A stretch of 50,886 bases of DNA. It comes from Halorubrum vacuolatum (lineage in GTDB: Archaea; Halobacteriota; Halobacteria; Halobacteriales; Haloferacaceae). Shown in pieces: positions 31,459 to 39,555 of the stretch (its first letter is position 1; every line of letters begins with the position of its first letter). Made by a program: the position numbers and the translations under genes. The stretch is from NCBI RefSeq assembly GCF_900188065.1, contig NZ_FZNQ01000018.1, forward strand, positions 1 through 50,886. The letters are read 5' to 3'. The notes beneath the pieces were generated by a model. That model saw only the letters and a list, made by a program, of their open reading frames with translations. It did not search any database and was not told where the DNA came from.

Positions 31459-32236
31459 AACCGCCCGATACGAGGCCGGCCGTCGGGTGCGGGGATCGGT
31501 GGTGCTCTCGATCGCGGTCAGCTGTTATTCGGGGTTTATCATCTGGTACTTCACCGTCCTGGAGGGGGTCGCGATCGAGGACGTCTTCGAGGATCTCCCG
31601 CCCGCACTCCTCGAGGCGTTCGGGGTCCAAGACCTCGCGACGATCGAGGGCTTTCTCGGCGCACAGATCTACAATTTCGTGTGGCTGCTCGGGTTGGGGT
31701 TGTATTTCGCCTACGTCGCGGGGGGAACGATCGCCAACGACATCGAAAGCGAACGGATGGACCTCCTGCTCTCGTTTCCGATCTCCCGATCACGGCTCAT
31801 CGCCGAGAAGTGTCTCTCCCTGTTCGTGCCGTTGGTCGTCGTGAACGTCGTCGTCGGGACCGTCATCTACCTCTTTGCCTCGTTCGTCGGGGAGTCGATC
31901 GATCCCCTCCATCTCCTGTTGGTTCACCTCCTGTCGCTCCCGTACCTGTTGGTCTGTGTGGGGATCGGACTGGTTTGTTCGGTCGTCGCCGATCGGGCGG
32001 CGATCGCGGAGCGGGCGGCCGTCGGCGTCGTGTTCGTGTTGTATCTCGTGGAATCGGTCGTCGGCGGGGCGGACGAGTACGACTGGATCCAGTATTTCAG
32101 CCCGACACACTACTACGAGCCGACGCCGCTGCTTATCGACGGGACCTACGACCTGATCGACAGCGGGATCCTGCTCGTCTCGTTCGTCGGCCTCCTGCTT
32201 CTCAGCCAGATCCTCTTTCATCGACGGGACATCTGA
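31451..32236 (+). CDS. ABC-2-type transporter permease
   Basis: A 261-residue polytopic permease with about six spans: VVLSIAVSCYSGFIIWYFTVL near the start, FVWLLGLGLYFAYVAGGTIAN, LSLFVPLVVVNVVVGTVIYLFA, LLVHLLSLPYLLVCVGIGLVCS, AVGVVFVLYLVESVV, and LLVSFVGLLLLSQILFHRRD at the end. The cytosolic loop IESERMDLLLSFPISRSRLIAEK is the standard ABC-2 coupling segment. It forms the membrane pore with the preceding ATPase and possibly exports or positions the CARDB protein or a peptide. The substrate is unknown. Confidence 0.92.
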   Translation: MLETARYEAGRRVRGSVVLSIAVSCYSGFIIWYFTVLEGVAIEDVFEDLPPALLEAFGVQDLATIEGFLGAQIYNFVWLLGLGLYFAYVAGGTIANDIESERMDLLLSFPISRSRLIAEKCLSLFVPLVVVNVVVGTVIYLFASFVGESIDPLHLLLVHLLSLPYLLVCVGIGLVCSVVADRAAIAERAAVGVVFVLYLVESVVGGADEYDWIQYFSPTHYYEPTPLLIDGTYDLIDSGILLVSFVGLLLLSQILFHRRDI

Positions 32237-32326
32237 AACACGATTACCGTCGGGTAACCTATGCCGTATCTTCAAACTCACCTACTGGTATATTGGCGTT
32301 TAAGCGGAACGAGAGCATGAGAGACA

Positions 32327-32797
32327 ATGTCATCCGAGAGCACGGCTTCCGGGGAGTCGAGAGACGGGGACACGATCGAGGGGAACGGGATGGATGGAGA
32401 CGAAGCCGACGTTGCGGGAGAGACAACGACCGAGAGCGATACGGGATTGGCGTCGAACGTCGCGGGTGCGCTCACGTATCTCCTCGGACCGATCACGGGG
32501 ATCCTGTTCTACATCATCGAGACGGAAGATCGGTTCGTTCGCTTCCACGCGGCCCAGAGCATCGTGGTGTTCGGCGGATTGTTTGCGCTCTCGATCGTGT
32601 TTACGGTCGTGGGGGCCGTACTCGCCGCGGTCCCAGTTATCGGCTGGGTGGTCGGGATCGTATTAGGGCTCGTCAGCCTGCTGCTCGCGCCGATCGGGCT
32701 GGTTCTCTGGTTGCTACTCATGTACAAGGCGTACGTCGGCGAGGAGTACGCGCTGCCCGTCGTCGGAGGCGTTGTCGAGAACAACATGATGAATTGA
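32327..32797 (+). CDS. DUF4870 / TIC20-like membrane protein
   Basis: A 156-residue protein with an acidic N-terminal 40 residues and then the DUF4870 pattern: SNVAGALTYLLGPITGILFYI, the conserved RFVRFHAAQSIVVFGG, and two further spans (IVFTVVGAVLAAVPVIGWVV, LLLAPIGLVLWLLLMYKAY). The family is common in archaea and bacteria; the role is not established. A TTTAAG about 27 bases before the ATG (32299-32305) makes a leaderless start likely. The nearby ABC operon ends 90 bases upstream and is separate. Confidence 0.85.
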   Translation: MSSESTASGESRDGDTIEGNGMDGDEADVAGETTTESDTGLASNVAGALTYLLGPITGILFYIIETEDRFVRFHAAQSIVVFGGLFALSIVFTVVGAVLAAVPVIGWVVGIVLGLVSLLLAPIGLVLWLLLMYKAYVGEEYALPVVGGVVENNMMN

Positions 32798-32824
32798 ACG
32801 GCGATAGCGACCAACCGACGGCCC

Positions 32825-33751
32825 TCAGTCGTCCGCGAGCGACGTCTCAAGCCGGTCGACGAGTTCCGTGTTCCCGACGTATAGCGGGACGCGGTCGTGA
32901 AGTCCCTCCGCGTCGATCTCGAGGATCCGCGAGGCTCCGTCGGAGGCGGCACCGCCCGCCTGTTCGATCACGTACGCGATGGGGTTCGCCTCGAAGAGGA
33001 GCCGAAGCTTGCCGTCCGGGGCATCACGCAGCGCGGGATACGCGAAGATCCCGCCGTAGGTGAGCACCTGATTGACGTCGCCGACCATCGACCCGCCGTA
33101 CCGGAGTTTGAGCTCGTCCTCGATCTCACGGACGTACTCTCTGAAGGGATCGGTCCAGTCGGGGACCCGTCCGCCGAACCCGTAGACGGTCGGCTCCGCT
33201 GGCAGTTCGAGGTCGGGAACGACGACCGACCGGGTGACGCCGTGTTCGGCGTCCGGATCGGGCTCGACGACCTCCTCACGAACCCCATCCCCGTCCGCGA
33301 TCACCGCCGTCGTGATCGGGCCGAAGAGGACGTAGCCGGCCGCGACGAGGTGCTGCCCCGAGGCGGGAAGCGGCGCGTCATAGATCCCGACGACGGTCCC
33401 CATCACGTTGTTCGATCGAAGGTTCGAGGAGCCGTCGAGGGGGTCGACGGCGACCGCGTAGGCGTCCTCGGAGACGTCCTCGCCGGCGTCGAGCGCCTCC
33501 TGTCGCTCCTCGCTGACGTAGGATCCGACGCCCTCGACGGCCGAGAGCGCCTCCGCGAGCAGCTCGTCGGCGTAGAGGTCGCCCGCCATCACCGTCTCGC
33601 CGGAGGGATTTTCCGCCGCGTCGCTCTCGACGCGACGGTGGGGCAACTCGGCACGGATCGTCGGCGCCGTCGCCGCGATCGCATCGAAGATCGCCTCGAC
33701 GACGGGATCGGAGCCGGGGGAAACGGCGTCGTCGCGTGCGGTGGGAGCCAT
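32825..33751 (-). CDS. fbp: Fructose-1,6-bisphosphatase, class I
   Basis: A 308-residue gluconeogenic phosphatase. The catalytic metal motif is VDPLDGSSNLRSNNVMGTVVGIYD at about 100-124, with the glutamate-rich AVEGVGSYVSEERQEAL before it, and later GGIFAYPALRDAPDGKLRLLFEANPIAYVIEQAGG. It cleaves fructose-1,6-bisphosphate to fructose-6-phosphate. It overlaps the aldolase start-to-stop (ATGA), so the two steps of gluconeogenesis are translated from one mRNA. The ATG start is fixed by that overlap. Confidence 0.93.
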   Translation of the reverse strand: MAPTARDDAVSPGSDPVVEAIFDAIAATAPTIRAELPHRRVESDAAENPSGETVMAGDLYADELLAEALSAVEGVGSYVSEERQEALDAGEDVSEDAYAVAVDPLDGSSNLRSNNVMGTVVGIYDAPLPASGQHLVAAGYVLFGPITTAVIADGDGVREEVVEPDPDAEHGVTRSVVVPDLELPAEPTVYGFGGRVPDWTDPFREYVREIEDELKLRYGGSMVGDVNQVLTYGGIFAYPALRDAPDGKLRLLFEANPIAYVIEQAGGAASDGASRILEIDAEGLHDRVPLYVGNTELVDRLETSLADD

Positions 33752-34554
33752 CAGTTCGCGGCCTCCGCAAGCGCGAGCGCCTCGTCGGCCGTGGCGCCCT
33801 CGAAGACGACCGCCTCCAGGGCATCGAGGATCTCCGTCGGGTTTTCACGCTGGAAGACGTTGCGGCCGACCGCGAGCCCGTCGGCGCCGGCGTCCATGGC
33901 GGCCTCGACCATCTCCAGGAACGCGGCATCGTCCGTCTTCGACCCGCCGGACATGACGACCTTCGAGCGCGCCGCCATCTCGACGGCGTGTGCCATCGCC
34001 TTCATCGACCCCGGATACTTCACCTTCGTGACGTCCGCGCCGAGCTCCAGGCCGAGCCGCGTCGCGTAGGCGATCGTGTCGGCCGCGGTGTCGTTTTTCA
34101 CGCCCTGTCCACGCGGATACGACCACATGACGACCCCCATGTCGTGCTCGCGAGCGCCCTCCTGCACCTCGCGGAACTCCTCGGCCATCTCGACCTCGTG
34201 GTTCGATCCGCCGTAGAGGGTAAATCCGACGGCGGACGCGCCGAGATCCTTCGCGTACTCGGGCGTGCAGTTGATCGGCGAGTCCGGCTCGCCCATCCAG
34301 AGGTTCGACGTGCCGTTCATCTTCAAAAGGAGGTTCACGTCGTCGGCGTAGTCCGGGTAGTACGCCTCCGCGATCCCCTTCTGGACGGCGACCGCCGTCA
34401 CCGCGTCGTGGGTCCCGAGCTCGAAGATGGCCTCCGGGTCGGCGGTCTCCGGGTTCGGTTCGAAATCGACCGGCCCGTGTTCCAAGCCGTGATCATACGC
34501 CAGGATGAGGATCTTTCCGTCCCGCGCAATGGAGTCGGCGGCGTGTGGGAGCAT
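33751..34554 (-). CDS. Class I fructose-bisphosphate aldolase (archaeal DhnA type)
   Basis: A 267-residue archaeal class I aldolase. GKILILAYDHGLEHGPVDF is the N-terminal signature, followed by VNLLLKMNGTSNLWMGEPDSPINC and the DVTKVKYPGSMKAMA block carrying the Schiff-base lysine in the VKYPG motif, and the C-terminal phosphate region KVVMSGGSKTDDAAFLEMVEAAMDAGADGLAVGRN. It acts with FBPase, encoded next to it with an ATGA overlap. 2-amino-3,7-dideoxy-heptulosonate synthase is a close relative, so the alternative is an aromatic-pathway ADH synthase, but pairing with fbp favours FBP aldolase. A TTTTTATCG element about 26 bases upstream suggests leaderless transcription. Confidence 0.85.
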   Translation of the reverse strand: MLPHAADSIARDGKILILAYDHGLEHGPVDFEPNPETADPEAIFELGTHDAVTAVAVQKGIAEAYYPDYADDVNLLLKMNGTSNLWMGEPDSPINCTPEYAKDLGASAVGFTLYGGSNHEVEMAEEFREVQEGAREHDMGVVMWSYPRGQGVKNDTAADTIAYATRLGLELGADVTKVKYPGSMKAMAHAVEMAARSKVVMSGGSKTDDAAFLEMVEAAMDAGADGLAVGRNVFQRENPTEILDALEAVVFEGATADEALALAEAAN

Positions 34555-34722
34555 CGTGTGTATAACCAGTTACATCGATAAAAAGGGCTGTGGTCAGCGG
34601 AGGGATGGCTCGTCGGCTGACGGGCCGGAAGCACGGGCGAGCGCCACCGTTGGGCCGTCTCCCACCAATCGAGTACTACGGCAGTAGTTAATCATCCGCG
34701 ATTGAATCGGGGGTGGGCCGGA

Positions 34723-35433
34723 TCACTCGTAGGCATCCCGAGCCGCCGCATGCCAGCGTTCGACGCGTTCGCGATCGAGACCGAGTACGTCGGCGACGTG
34801 CTCGTAATCCGCGGTGGCGAGACTCTTGACGGAGATGATACCGGCCTCCGCGAGCAGGGCTTCGGCCCCCGCGTCACCGGTCTCCTCACCGGTGTCGTCC
34901 GCAACCGCCGGAAGCGTCGAGATCGGGGTCGGTTTCGATCGCTCCCGCCACGCGGCCTCCGCGGCGAGCGGATCGCCGCTCCCGTCGGCCGTCGCCGCGG
35001 CAGAGCCGCTCCCCGAGGTGACCGAATCGTCGGTCGTCGCATCGTCCCGTTTCGCAGGGACGGAGTCCTTCGGGGAGTCTCCAGGTCGCTCCGTCGCCGT
35101 CTCCCAGTCGCCGGCGCTCGCGGCGACCCACGCCGCCTCGGCTCGGCCCAGACCGCGGACCTGCGTCGAGCGCCGGTCGAGCCCCTCGCCCGCCTCGAAG
35201 GACCACGAGAGCGAGTGCTCACGGCGGATCTTCGCGGCGACGCCGGGGTTCACCCCCGCATCGACGAGCTGTCGGTAGGAGACCCGTTTGCTTCGGATAT
35301 CGGCCGCCGACAACGACGAGGCCGAGAGGGTTTCGGCCGTCGCCTCGCCGACCCAACGCAGGCTGATCGCTGCGGGCTCGTCGGACCCAGCGACGGAGTC
35401 CTCGGGGGACTCGTCCGCGTCGGCGTCTGCCAT
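34723..35433 (-). CDS. Helix-hairpin-helix protein with split HhH blocks
   Basis: A 236-residue acidic protein. The N-terminal half (LRWVGEATAETLSASSLSAA, YRQLVDAGVNPGVAAKIRRE, QVRGLGRAEAAWV) and C-terminal end (ALLAEAGIISVKSLATADYE, VADVLGLDRERVERWHAAARDA) resemble helix-hairpin-helix units that bind DNA nonspecifically. A disordered Ser/Thr/Asp segment of about 60 residues separates them. Haloarchaeal HhH proteins of this sort are often annotated DUF7409. A DNA-binding or scaffold role is inferred. Confidence 0.75.
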   Translation of the reverse strand: MADADADESPEDSVAGSDEPAAISLRWVGEATAETLSASSLSAADIRSKRVSYRQLVDAGVNPGVAAKIRREHSLSWSFEAGEGLDRRSTQVRGLGRAEAAWVAASAGDWETATERPGDSPKDSVPAKRDDATTDDSVTSGSGSAAATADGSGDPLAAEAAWRERSKPTPISTLPAVADDTGEETGDAGAEALLAEAGIISVKSLATADYEHVADVLGLDRERVERWHAAARDAYE

Positions 35434-35580
35434 CGCTTCTCACCTGAACGAAACACGGAGCGGATACAAGAACGTTCCCCCGCCGGTTCTCGACCGTGAG
35501 TGTCGATCGCGCCGTCACGCGACGGCAGCGAAAGCGTCCCTTCCGCAAGGTTTACGCGCTCGCCCTCGCCAGCGGTTCGC

Positions 35581-36438
35581 ATGCGCGAGCTTTCGGAGAT
35601 CGACGTCGTCGGTGTCGTCGGCGCGGGGACGATGGGGAACGGGATCGCCACGGCCGCGGCCGCCGCCGGCTACGAGGTCGTCATCCGCGACATCGAGCAG
35701 GCGTACGTCGACCGCGGCCTCGCGGCCGTCGAGGACAGCCTCGATCGGCTCGCCGGGAGCGACCGGCTGGCGGAGGACCCGGAGACGGTTCGCGAGCGGG
35801 TACGCGGGACGACCGAGTTGTCCGACCTCGCGGACGCCGACCTGGTGATCGAGGCCATCGTCGAGGACCTCGACGTGAAACGTGAGGTGTTCGCCGAGTT
35901 GGACGCGATCGTCGCCGACGGCGTCGTCCTCGCGAGCAACACCTCGACGCTCTCGATCACGACCATCGCCGCCGCGACCGACCGCGCGAGCGACGTGGTC
36001 GGGATCCACTTTATGAACCCCGTCCCGGTGATGAAGGGGGTCGAGATCGTCGTCGGCGAACGGACCCACGAGGCGGTCGTCGCGCTCGCACACGCGTTCG
36101 CGGCGGATCTCGGCAAGGAGACGTGGGAGTCCGACGATAAGCCCGGCTTCGTCACCAACCGGATCCTCATGCCGTGGATCAACGAGGGCGTTCGCGCCTA
36201 CGACGAGGGCGTCGCGACGAAAGCCGACATCGACCGCGGGATGAAACTCGGCACCAACGTCCCGATGGGGCCGCTCGAACTCGCCGATCACATCGGGCTC
36301 GACGTGGTGCTCCACGCCAGCGAGACGCTGCACGCGGAACTCGGCGACCGATACACGCCCGCCTACCTCCTGAAACGAAAGGTGGAGGCGGGTGATCTGG
36401 GCAAAAAGACCGGACGGGGATTTTACGAGTACGACTAG
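35581..36438 (+). CDS. 3-hydroxyacyl-CoA dehydrogenase
   Basis: A 285-residue NAD-dependent dehydrogenase of beta-oxidation or the butyryl-CoA pathway. The Rossmann motif is VVGVVGAGTMGNGIATAAAAAG (residues about 8-30), the catalytic segment is GIHFMNPVPVMKGVEIVVG with the His-Glu pair, and the C-terminal domain opens with DKPGFVTNRILMPWINEGVRAYDEGV. The length fits the short single-domain form (about 280-290). It starts at ATG 35581 by family similarity. Its last codons and stop are part of a 27-bp repeat that continues past the stop. Confidence 0.93.
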   Translation: MRELSEIDVVGVVGAGTMGNGIATAAAAAGYEVVIRDIEQAYVDRGLAAVEDSLDRLAGSDRLAEDPETVRERVRGTTELSDLADADLVIEAIVEDLDVKREVFAELDAIVADGVVLASNTSTLSITTIAAATDRASDVVGIHFMNPVPVMKGVEIVVGERTHEAVVALAHAFAADLGKETWESDDKPGFVTNRILMPWINEGVRAYDEGVATKADIDRGMKLGTNVPMGPLELADHIGLDVVLHASETLHAELGDRYTPAYLLKRKVEAGDLGKKTGRGFYEYD

Positions 36439-36500
36439 GCTGTATTCAATTACGAGGGTGACGAGGCCGTGTTCAATTACGCGTACGACGAGGCCGTGTT
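36431..36500. repeat. 27-bp tandem repeat spanning the dehydrogenase stop
   Basis: In the gene's frame the sequence reads YD-stop-AVFNYE, then GDEAVFNYA, then YDEAVFT. The first repeat's third codon is TAG (the stop); the next two copies have GAG there. So the stop sits inside repeat 1, and a one-base change would let translation run through three repeats. Confidence 0.85.
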
Positions 36501-36796
36501 CACAGCGTCTCCACCCACGCCCGCGCCAGCGTCGCGACGATCACACAGATGACGACGCCGAGCACACCCGTAACCATGGAGGCCGCGAGGGTGCCGACGA
36601 TCACCGCCGCACCGCCGCCGTACTGGCGATTGCGGATCGCGGTGGCATCGGGTTCCTCCGGGTCGTCCGGCTTTGTGGTAGCGTTCCCGCGGGACATCGT
36701 TCCGTCGAGCCGGATCGCCCGCCGCGGGGCGGCGACGCTCACGACGCCGTAGGCGACGATGGCGGCGAAGACGAACGTTAACGCGAGCGCTTGCAC
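36500..36796 (-). CDS. Small two-span membrane protein
   Basis: A 98-residue protein with a hydrophobic N-terminal span (ALALTFVFAAIVAYGVVSVAA), a polar middle with Arg/Asp/Glu (RGNATTKPDDPEEPDATAIR) and a second span (AAVIVGTLAASMVTGVLGVVICVIVATLA). It converges with the dehydrogenase and diverges from the TPR protein. No known domain is visible. The composition and two clear spans support it as real. Confidence 0.7.
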   Translation of the reverse strand: MQALALTFVFAAIVAYGVVSVAAPRRAIRLDGTMSRGNATTKPDDPEEPDATAIRNRQYGGGAAVIVGTLAASMVTGVLGVVICVIVATLARAWVETL

Positions 36797-36858
36797 GTCG
36801 TCCCCGAGTCGCCGCGCCGACGTAACCCTTACCCACCGTGACCGCCAACCCGGGGTAT

Positions 36859-37677
36859 ATGACTGATGAGCGGGAGGAACGTCGACACGAGTTCTCCGCC
36901 GGGCAGGGGGTCGACGCCGGCTACGACGAGTTCACGCTGGATCCGCCGGAGCTATCGGTCGACCCGACGACGGTCGATCCGGTCGACTCGCGGGTCCTCA
37001 CCGATCTCCTGGACGAGCGAAACGTCGGATCGGACGCCGTCGACGTCGATCAACTGCTGGAGGTCGGCTTAGAATACATGGGGATAAACCGGTTCGAGGA
37101 GGCGACCGAGACGTTCGAGCGGGCCGCCCGATTCGCCGAGGAGGACTCACTCGACGCACAGGAGGCGTGGACGAACAAGGGGGTCGCCCACGCCGAGTTG
37201 GGCGAGTACGACGAGGCGATCGGCGCCTACGAGGAGGCGCTCCGGATCGACGACGACTCCGAACACGCCGCGACCGCGGAGACCAACCTGGCGTACGCCC
37301 TCTGGGAGTTCGGGCGACACGAGCAGGCGCTCGAACACGCCGAGCGCGCCGTCGAGATCGACCCCCGGTTCGCACAGGCGTGGTACAACCGCGGCTTCTT
37401 CCTGATCGAGCGGGGGCTCGCGGAGGACGCCGTCAGCTGCTTCGACAACGCGCTTCGACTCGGGTTCCGGAACGCCGAGGTGTTGGAGGAGAAAGCGCGC
37501 GCATTGGAGGAGATGGGCGAACACGAGCAGGCCGAGGCGGTCGCGGAACGCGCCGAACAGGAGCGCCGCGAGCAGGAGGCGGCACTGGTGAACGAGCATG
37601 CAGGAGGTGCGAGCGGATCGGGAGCCGCCGCCCCGCCGGAGCGCGAGCTGCAGGGGGAGGGCCCCGAGGGCTTTTAA
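36859..37677 (+). CDS. Tetratricopeptide repeat protein
   Basis: A 272-residue protein. After an acidic N-terminus it carries about four TPR units: VGLEYMGINRFEEATETFERAA, NKGVAHAELGEYDEAIGAYEEALRIDD, NLAYALWEFGRHEQALEHAERAVEIDP and AWYNRGFFLIERGLAEDAVSCFDNALRLG, then a charged coiled-coil-like tail. TPRs bind other proteins. The next gene (DUF424) starts three bases after its stop, so they form an operon. The ATG at 36859 was preferred over one at 36838 because a TATA-like element near 36825 gives that spacing. Confidence 0.88.
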   Translation: MTDEREERRHEFSAGQGVDAGYDEFTLDPPELSVDPTTVDPVDSRVLTDLLDERNVGSDAVDVDQLLEVGLEYMGINRFEEATETFERAARFAEEDSLDAQEAWTNKGVAHAELGEYDEAIGAYEEALRIDDDSEHAATAETNLAYALWEFGRHEQALEHAERAVEIDPRFAQAWYNRGFFLIERGLAEDAVSCFDNALRLGFRNAEVLEEKARALEEMGEHEQAEAVAERAEQERREQEAALVNEHAGGASGSGAAAPPERELQGEGPEGF

Positions 37678-37680
37678 CTC

Positions 37681-37980
37681 ATGTTGCTTCGCGAGCGCGA
37701 GACGAAGGAGGGGCTTCTCGTCTCCGTCTGTGACCCCGACTGTCTCGGCGAGACGTTCGAGAACGGCCGGGCGAGCATCACCGTCTCCGAGTCGTTTTAT
37801 GCGGGTGAGGACGCCGTCGAGGCGACCCCCGAGGAGGTCGTCGCCGGATTGCAGCGCGCACAGGTGGCGAATATCGTCGGCGAGGAGGCGGTCGGTGTCG
37901 CCGTCGACGCCGGGCTCGTCGATGAGGAGACGGTCCTTGAATTCGGCGAGACGCGACATGCACAGTTGCTCTGGCTCTAG
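37681..37980 (+). CDS. DUF424 family protein
   Basis: A 99-residue archaeal protein of the DUF424 family. It has RERETKEGLLVSVCDPDCLGETFENG, ITVSESFYAG (the conserved strand-turn of the family), VAGLQRAQVANIVGEEAVGVAVDAGLV and FGETRHAQLLWL. The family is widespread in archaea and often sits near translation genes; no enzyme activity is established. It follows the TPR gene with a three-base gap. Confidence 0.85.
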   Translation: MLLRERETKEGLLVSVCDPDCLGETFENGRASITVSESFYAGEDAVEATPEEVVAGLQRAQVANIVGEEAVGVAVDAGLVDEETVLEFGETRHAQLLWL

Positions 37981-38315
37981 GTTGGGATCCTCGATCACCG
38001 ACGTCACGTAACGCTTTTATACGACGTGCGGACTCGTATGAGGTAATGAGCGCGTGGACTCGTCGCGTCGCCGCCCTTTTCCGAGAGCGACGAGTCGTTC
38101 GAGCGCGACGAGTCGTCCGACCGCGACGGGATTCCGGCGCGGCGCGACGACGGCCCCTTTCGGGCCACTAACACATCCCTCGTCGCGTTCGCGCCGTTTC
38201 GTCCCGCAGAGTCATCACGCCGTCCGGACCCCCGGGCGGAGAGCGCCCGCCCCGCGATTTTATTACAAATACGAAACCGCTGAATTTAATACCGTGACCC
38301 TGTTTTACTCCGATA
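37981..38315. other. Intergenic region upstream of argG
   Basis: No secure gene. A TATA-like CTTTTATACG (38013-38022) is followed by an ATG at 38046 that opens a 41-codon arginine-rich frame. Another frame is acidic but lacks a start. The DNA holds a CGACGAGTCGT repeat near 38085-38115. The right end is AT-rich and carries the argG promoter, with TTTAAT at 38285-38290, about 27 bases before the argG ATG. Confidence 0.5.
38285..38290 (+). promoter_or_regulatory. argG TATA box (leaderless start)
   Basis: TTTAAT lies about 28 bases before the argG ATG at 38316, which predicts transcription starting at or near the start codon. Confidence 0.6.
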
Positions 38316-39551
38316 ATGGCGAAAGCAGCACTCGCGTTCAGCGGGGGACTTGATACGACCGTCTGCGTGCCGATCTTGAAAGAGGAGTACGGCTACGACG
38401 AGGTCATCGGCGTCAACGTCGACGTCGGCCAGCCGACCGAGGAGTTCGACGAGGCCGAGGAGACCGCGGAGGCGCTGGGGCTCGAACTCCACGTCGTCGA
38501 CGCCAAAGCGGAGTTCGCGGACCTCTGTTTCGACGCGGTGAAGGCGAACGCGACGTATCAGGGCTATCCGCTCGGAACCGCGCTCGCCCGCCCGGTGATC
38601 GCCGAGGCGATCCTCGGGGTCGCAAAGGAGGAGAACTGTGACGCGGTCGCGCACGGCTGTACGGGGAAGGGCAACGACCAGCTCCGCTTCGAGACGGTCT
38701 GGCGCGGCTCCGACCTCGAAGTGATCGCGCCCGTCCGCGAACTCGGACTCACCCGCGAGTGGGAGATCGAGTACGCCGCGGAGAAGGACCTGCCCGTCGA
38801 GACGGGCGACGGCGGCGTCTGGTCGATCGACGAGAACATCTGGTCACGCGCGGTCGAGGGCGGGAAACTCGAGAACCCGAACTACGTCCCCCCGGAGGAC
38901 ATTTATAAATGGACCGCCGAGCCGTCCGGCGAGACGACCATCGAGATCACCTTCGAGGCGGGCGTTCCCGTCGCCGTCGACGGCGAGGAGATGGACCCCG
39001 TCCCGCTCATTCAGCATCTCAACGAGTACGCGGGCGAGTACGGCGTCGGCCGCACGGACGTGATGGAGGACCGCATGCTCGGGCTGAAGGTTCGCGAAAA
39101 CTACGAACACCCGGCCGCGACGGTCCTGCTCACCGCCCACGGCGCCTTGGAAGACCTCGTGCTCACGAAGAACGAGCGCTCGTTTAAGAAGGGGATCGAA
39201 CAGGAGTGGGCCGAGAAGGCCTATCAAGGGCTCGTCTTCGCGCCCCTCGTCGACGCGCTGGACGCGTTCATCGACGAGACGCAGGACGTCGTGACGGGGA
39301 CGGCGACCGTGAGCGTCGCCGGCGGCAACTGCCGCGTCGTCGCCCGCGACTCCGCGTATGCGGTCTACTCCGAGGAGATGGCCTCGTTCAACACCGCGGA
39401 CGTCGCCGGCATCGCCCAGGACGACGCGACCGGCGTCGCGAAGTACCACGGCCTGCAGGAGCGTCTCGCGAACTCCGTAAAGGCGGGCGTCTCGAAGCCC
39501 GAGTTGGCGACGGACGGCAGCGGGAACGAAGCCGACGACGCCCAGGACTAA
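38316..39551 (+). CDS. argG: Argininosuccinate synthase
   Basis: A 411-residue enzyme joining citrulline and aspartate with ATP. The PP-loop is ALAFSGGLDTTVCVPIL (residues about 5-21), with AHGCTGKGNDQLRFET for the aspartate/AMP region and LPVETGDGGVWSIDENIWSRAVEGG further on. The C-terminal tail ends in an acidic disordered EADDAQD. It starts the arginine gene block and is followed by argH after a four-base gap. The start is fixed by the leaderless promoter. Confidence 0.96.
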   Translation: MAKAALAFSGGLDTTVCVPILKEEYGYDEVIGVNVDVGQPTEEFDEAEETAEALGLELHVVDAKAEFADLCFDAVKANATYQGYPLGTALARPVIAEAILGVAKEENCDAVAHGCTGKGNDQLRFETVWRGSDLEVIAPVRELGLTREWEIEYAAEKDLPVETGDGGVWSIDENIWSRAVEGGKLENPNYVPPEDIYKWTAEPSGETTIEITFEAGVPVAVDGEEMDPVPLIQHLNEYAGEYGVGRTDVMEDRMLGLKVRENYEHPAATVLLTAHGALEDLVLTKNERSFKKGIEQEWAEKAYQGLVFAPLVDALDAFIDETQDVVTGTATVSVAGGNCRVVARDSAYAVYSEEMASFNTADVAGIAQDDATGVAKYHGLQERLANSVKAGVSKPELATDGSGNEADDAQD

Positions 39552-39555
39552 GACG

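Noticed and set aside
31681-33063. 460-codon plus-strand frame across the ABC permease, DUF4870 and fbp
   Set aside because: It overlaps three supported genes in other frames and is highly Arg-rich with no domain.
38046-38172. 41-codon arginine-rich frame after a TATA box
   Set aside because: The TATA spacing fits a leaderless start, but the composition is far too basic for this organism and the DNA is low-complexity. Kept only as a note in the intergenic entry.
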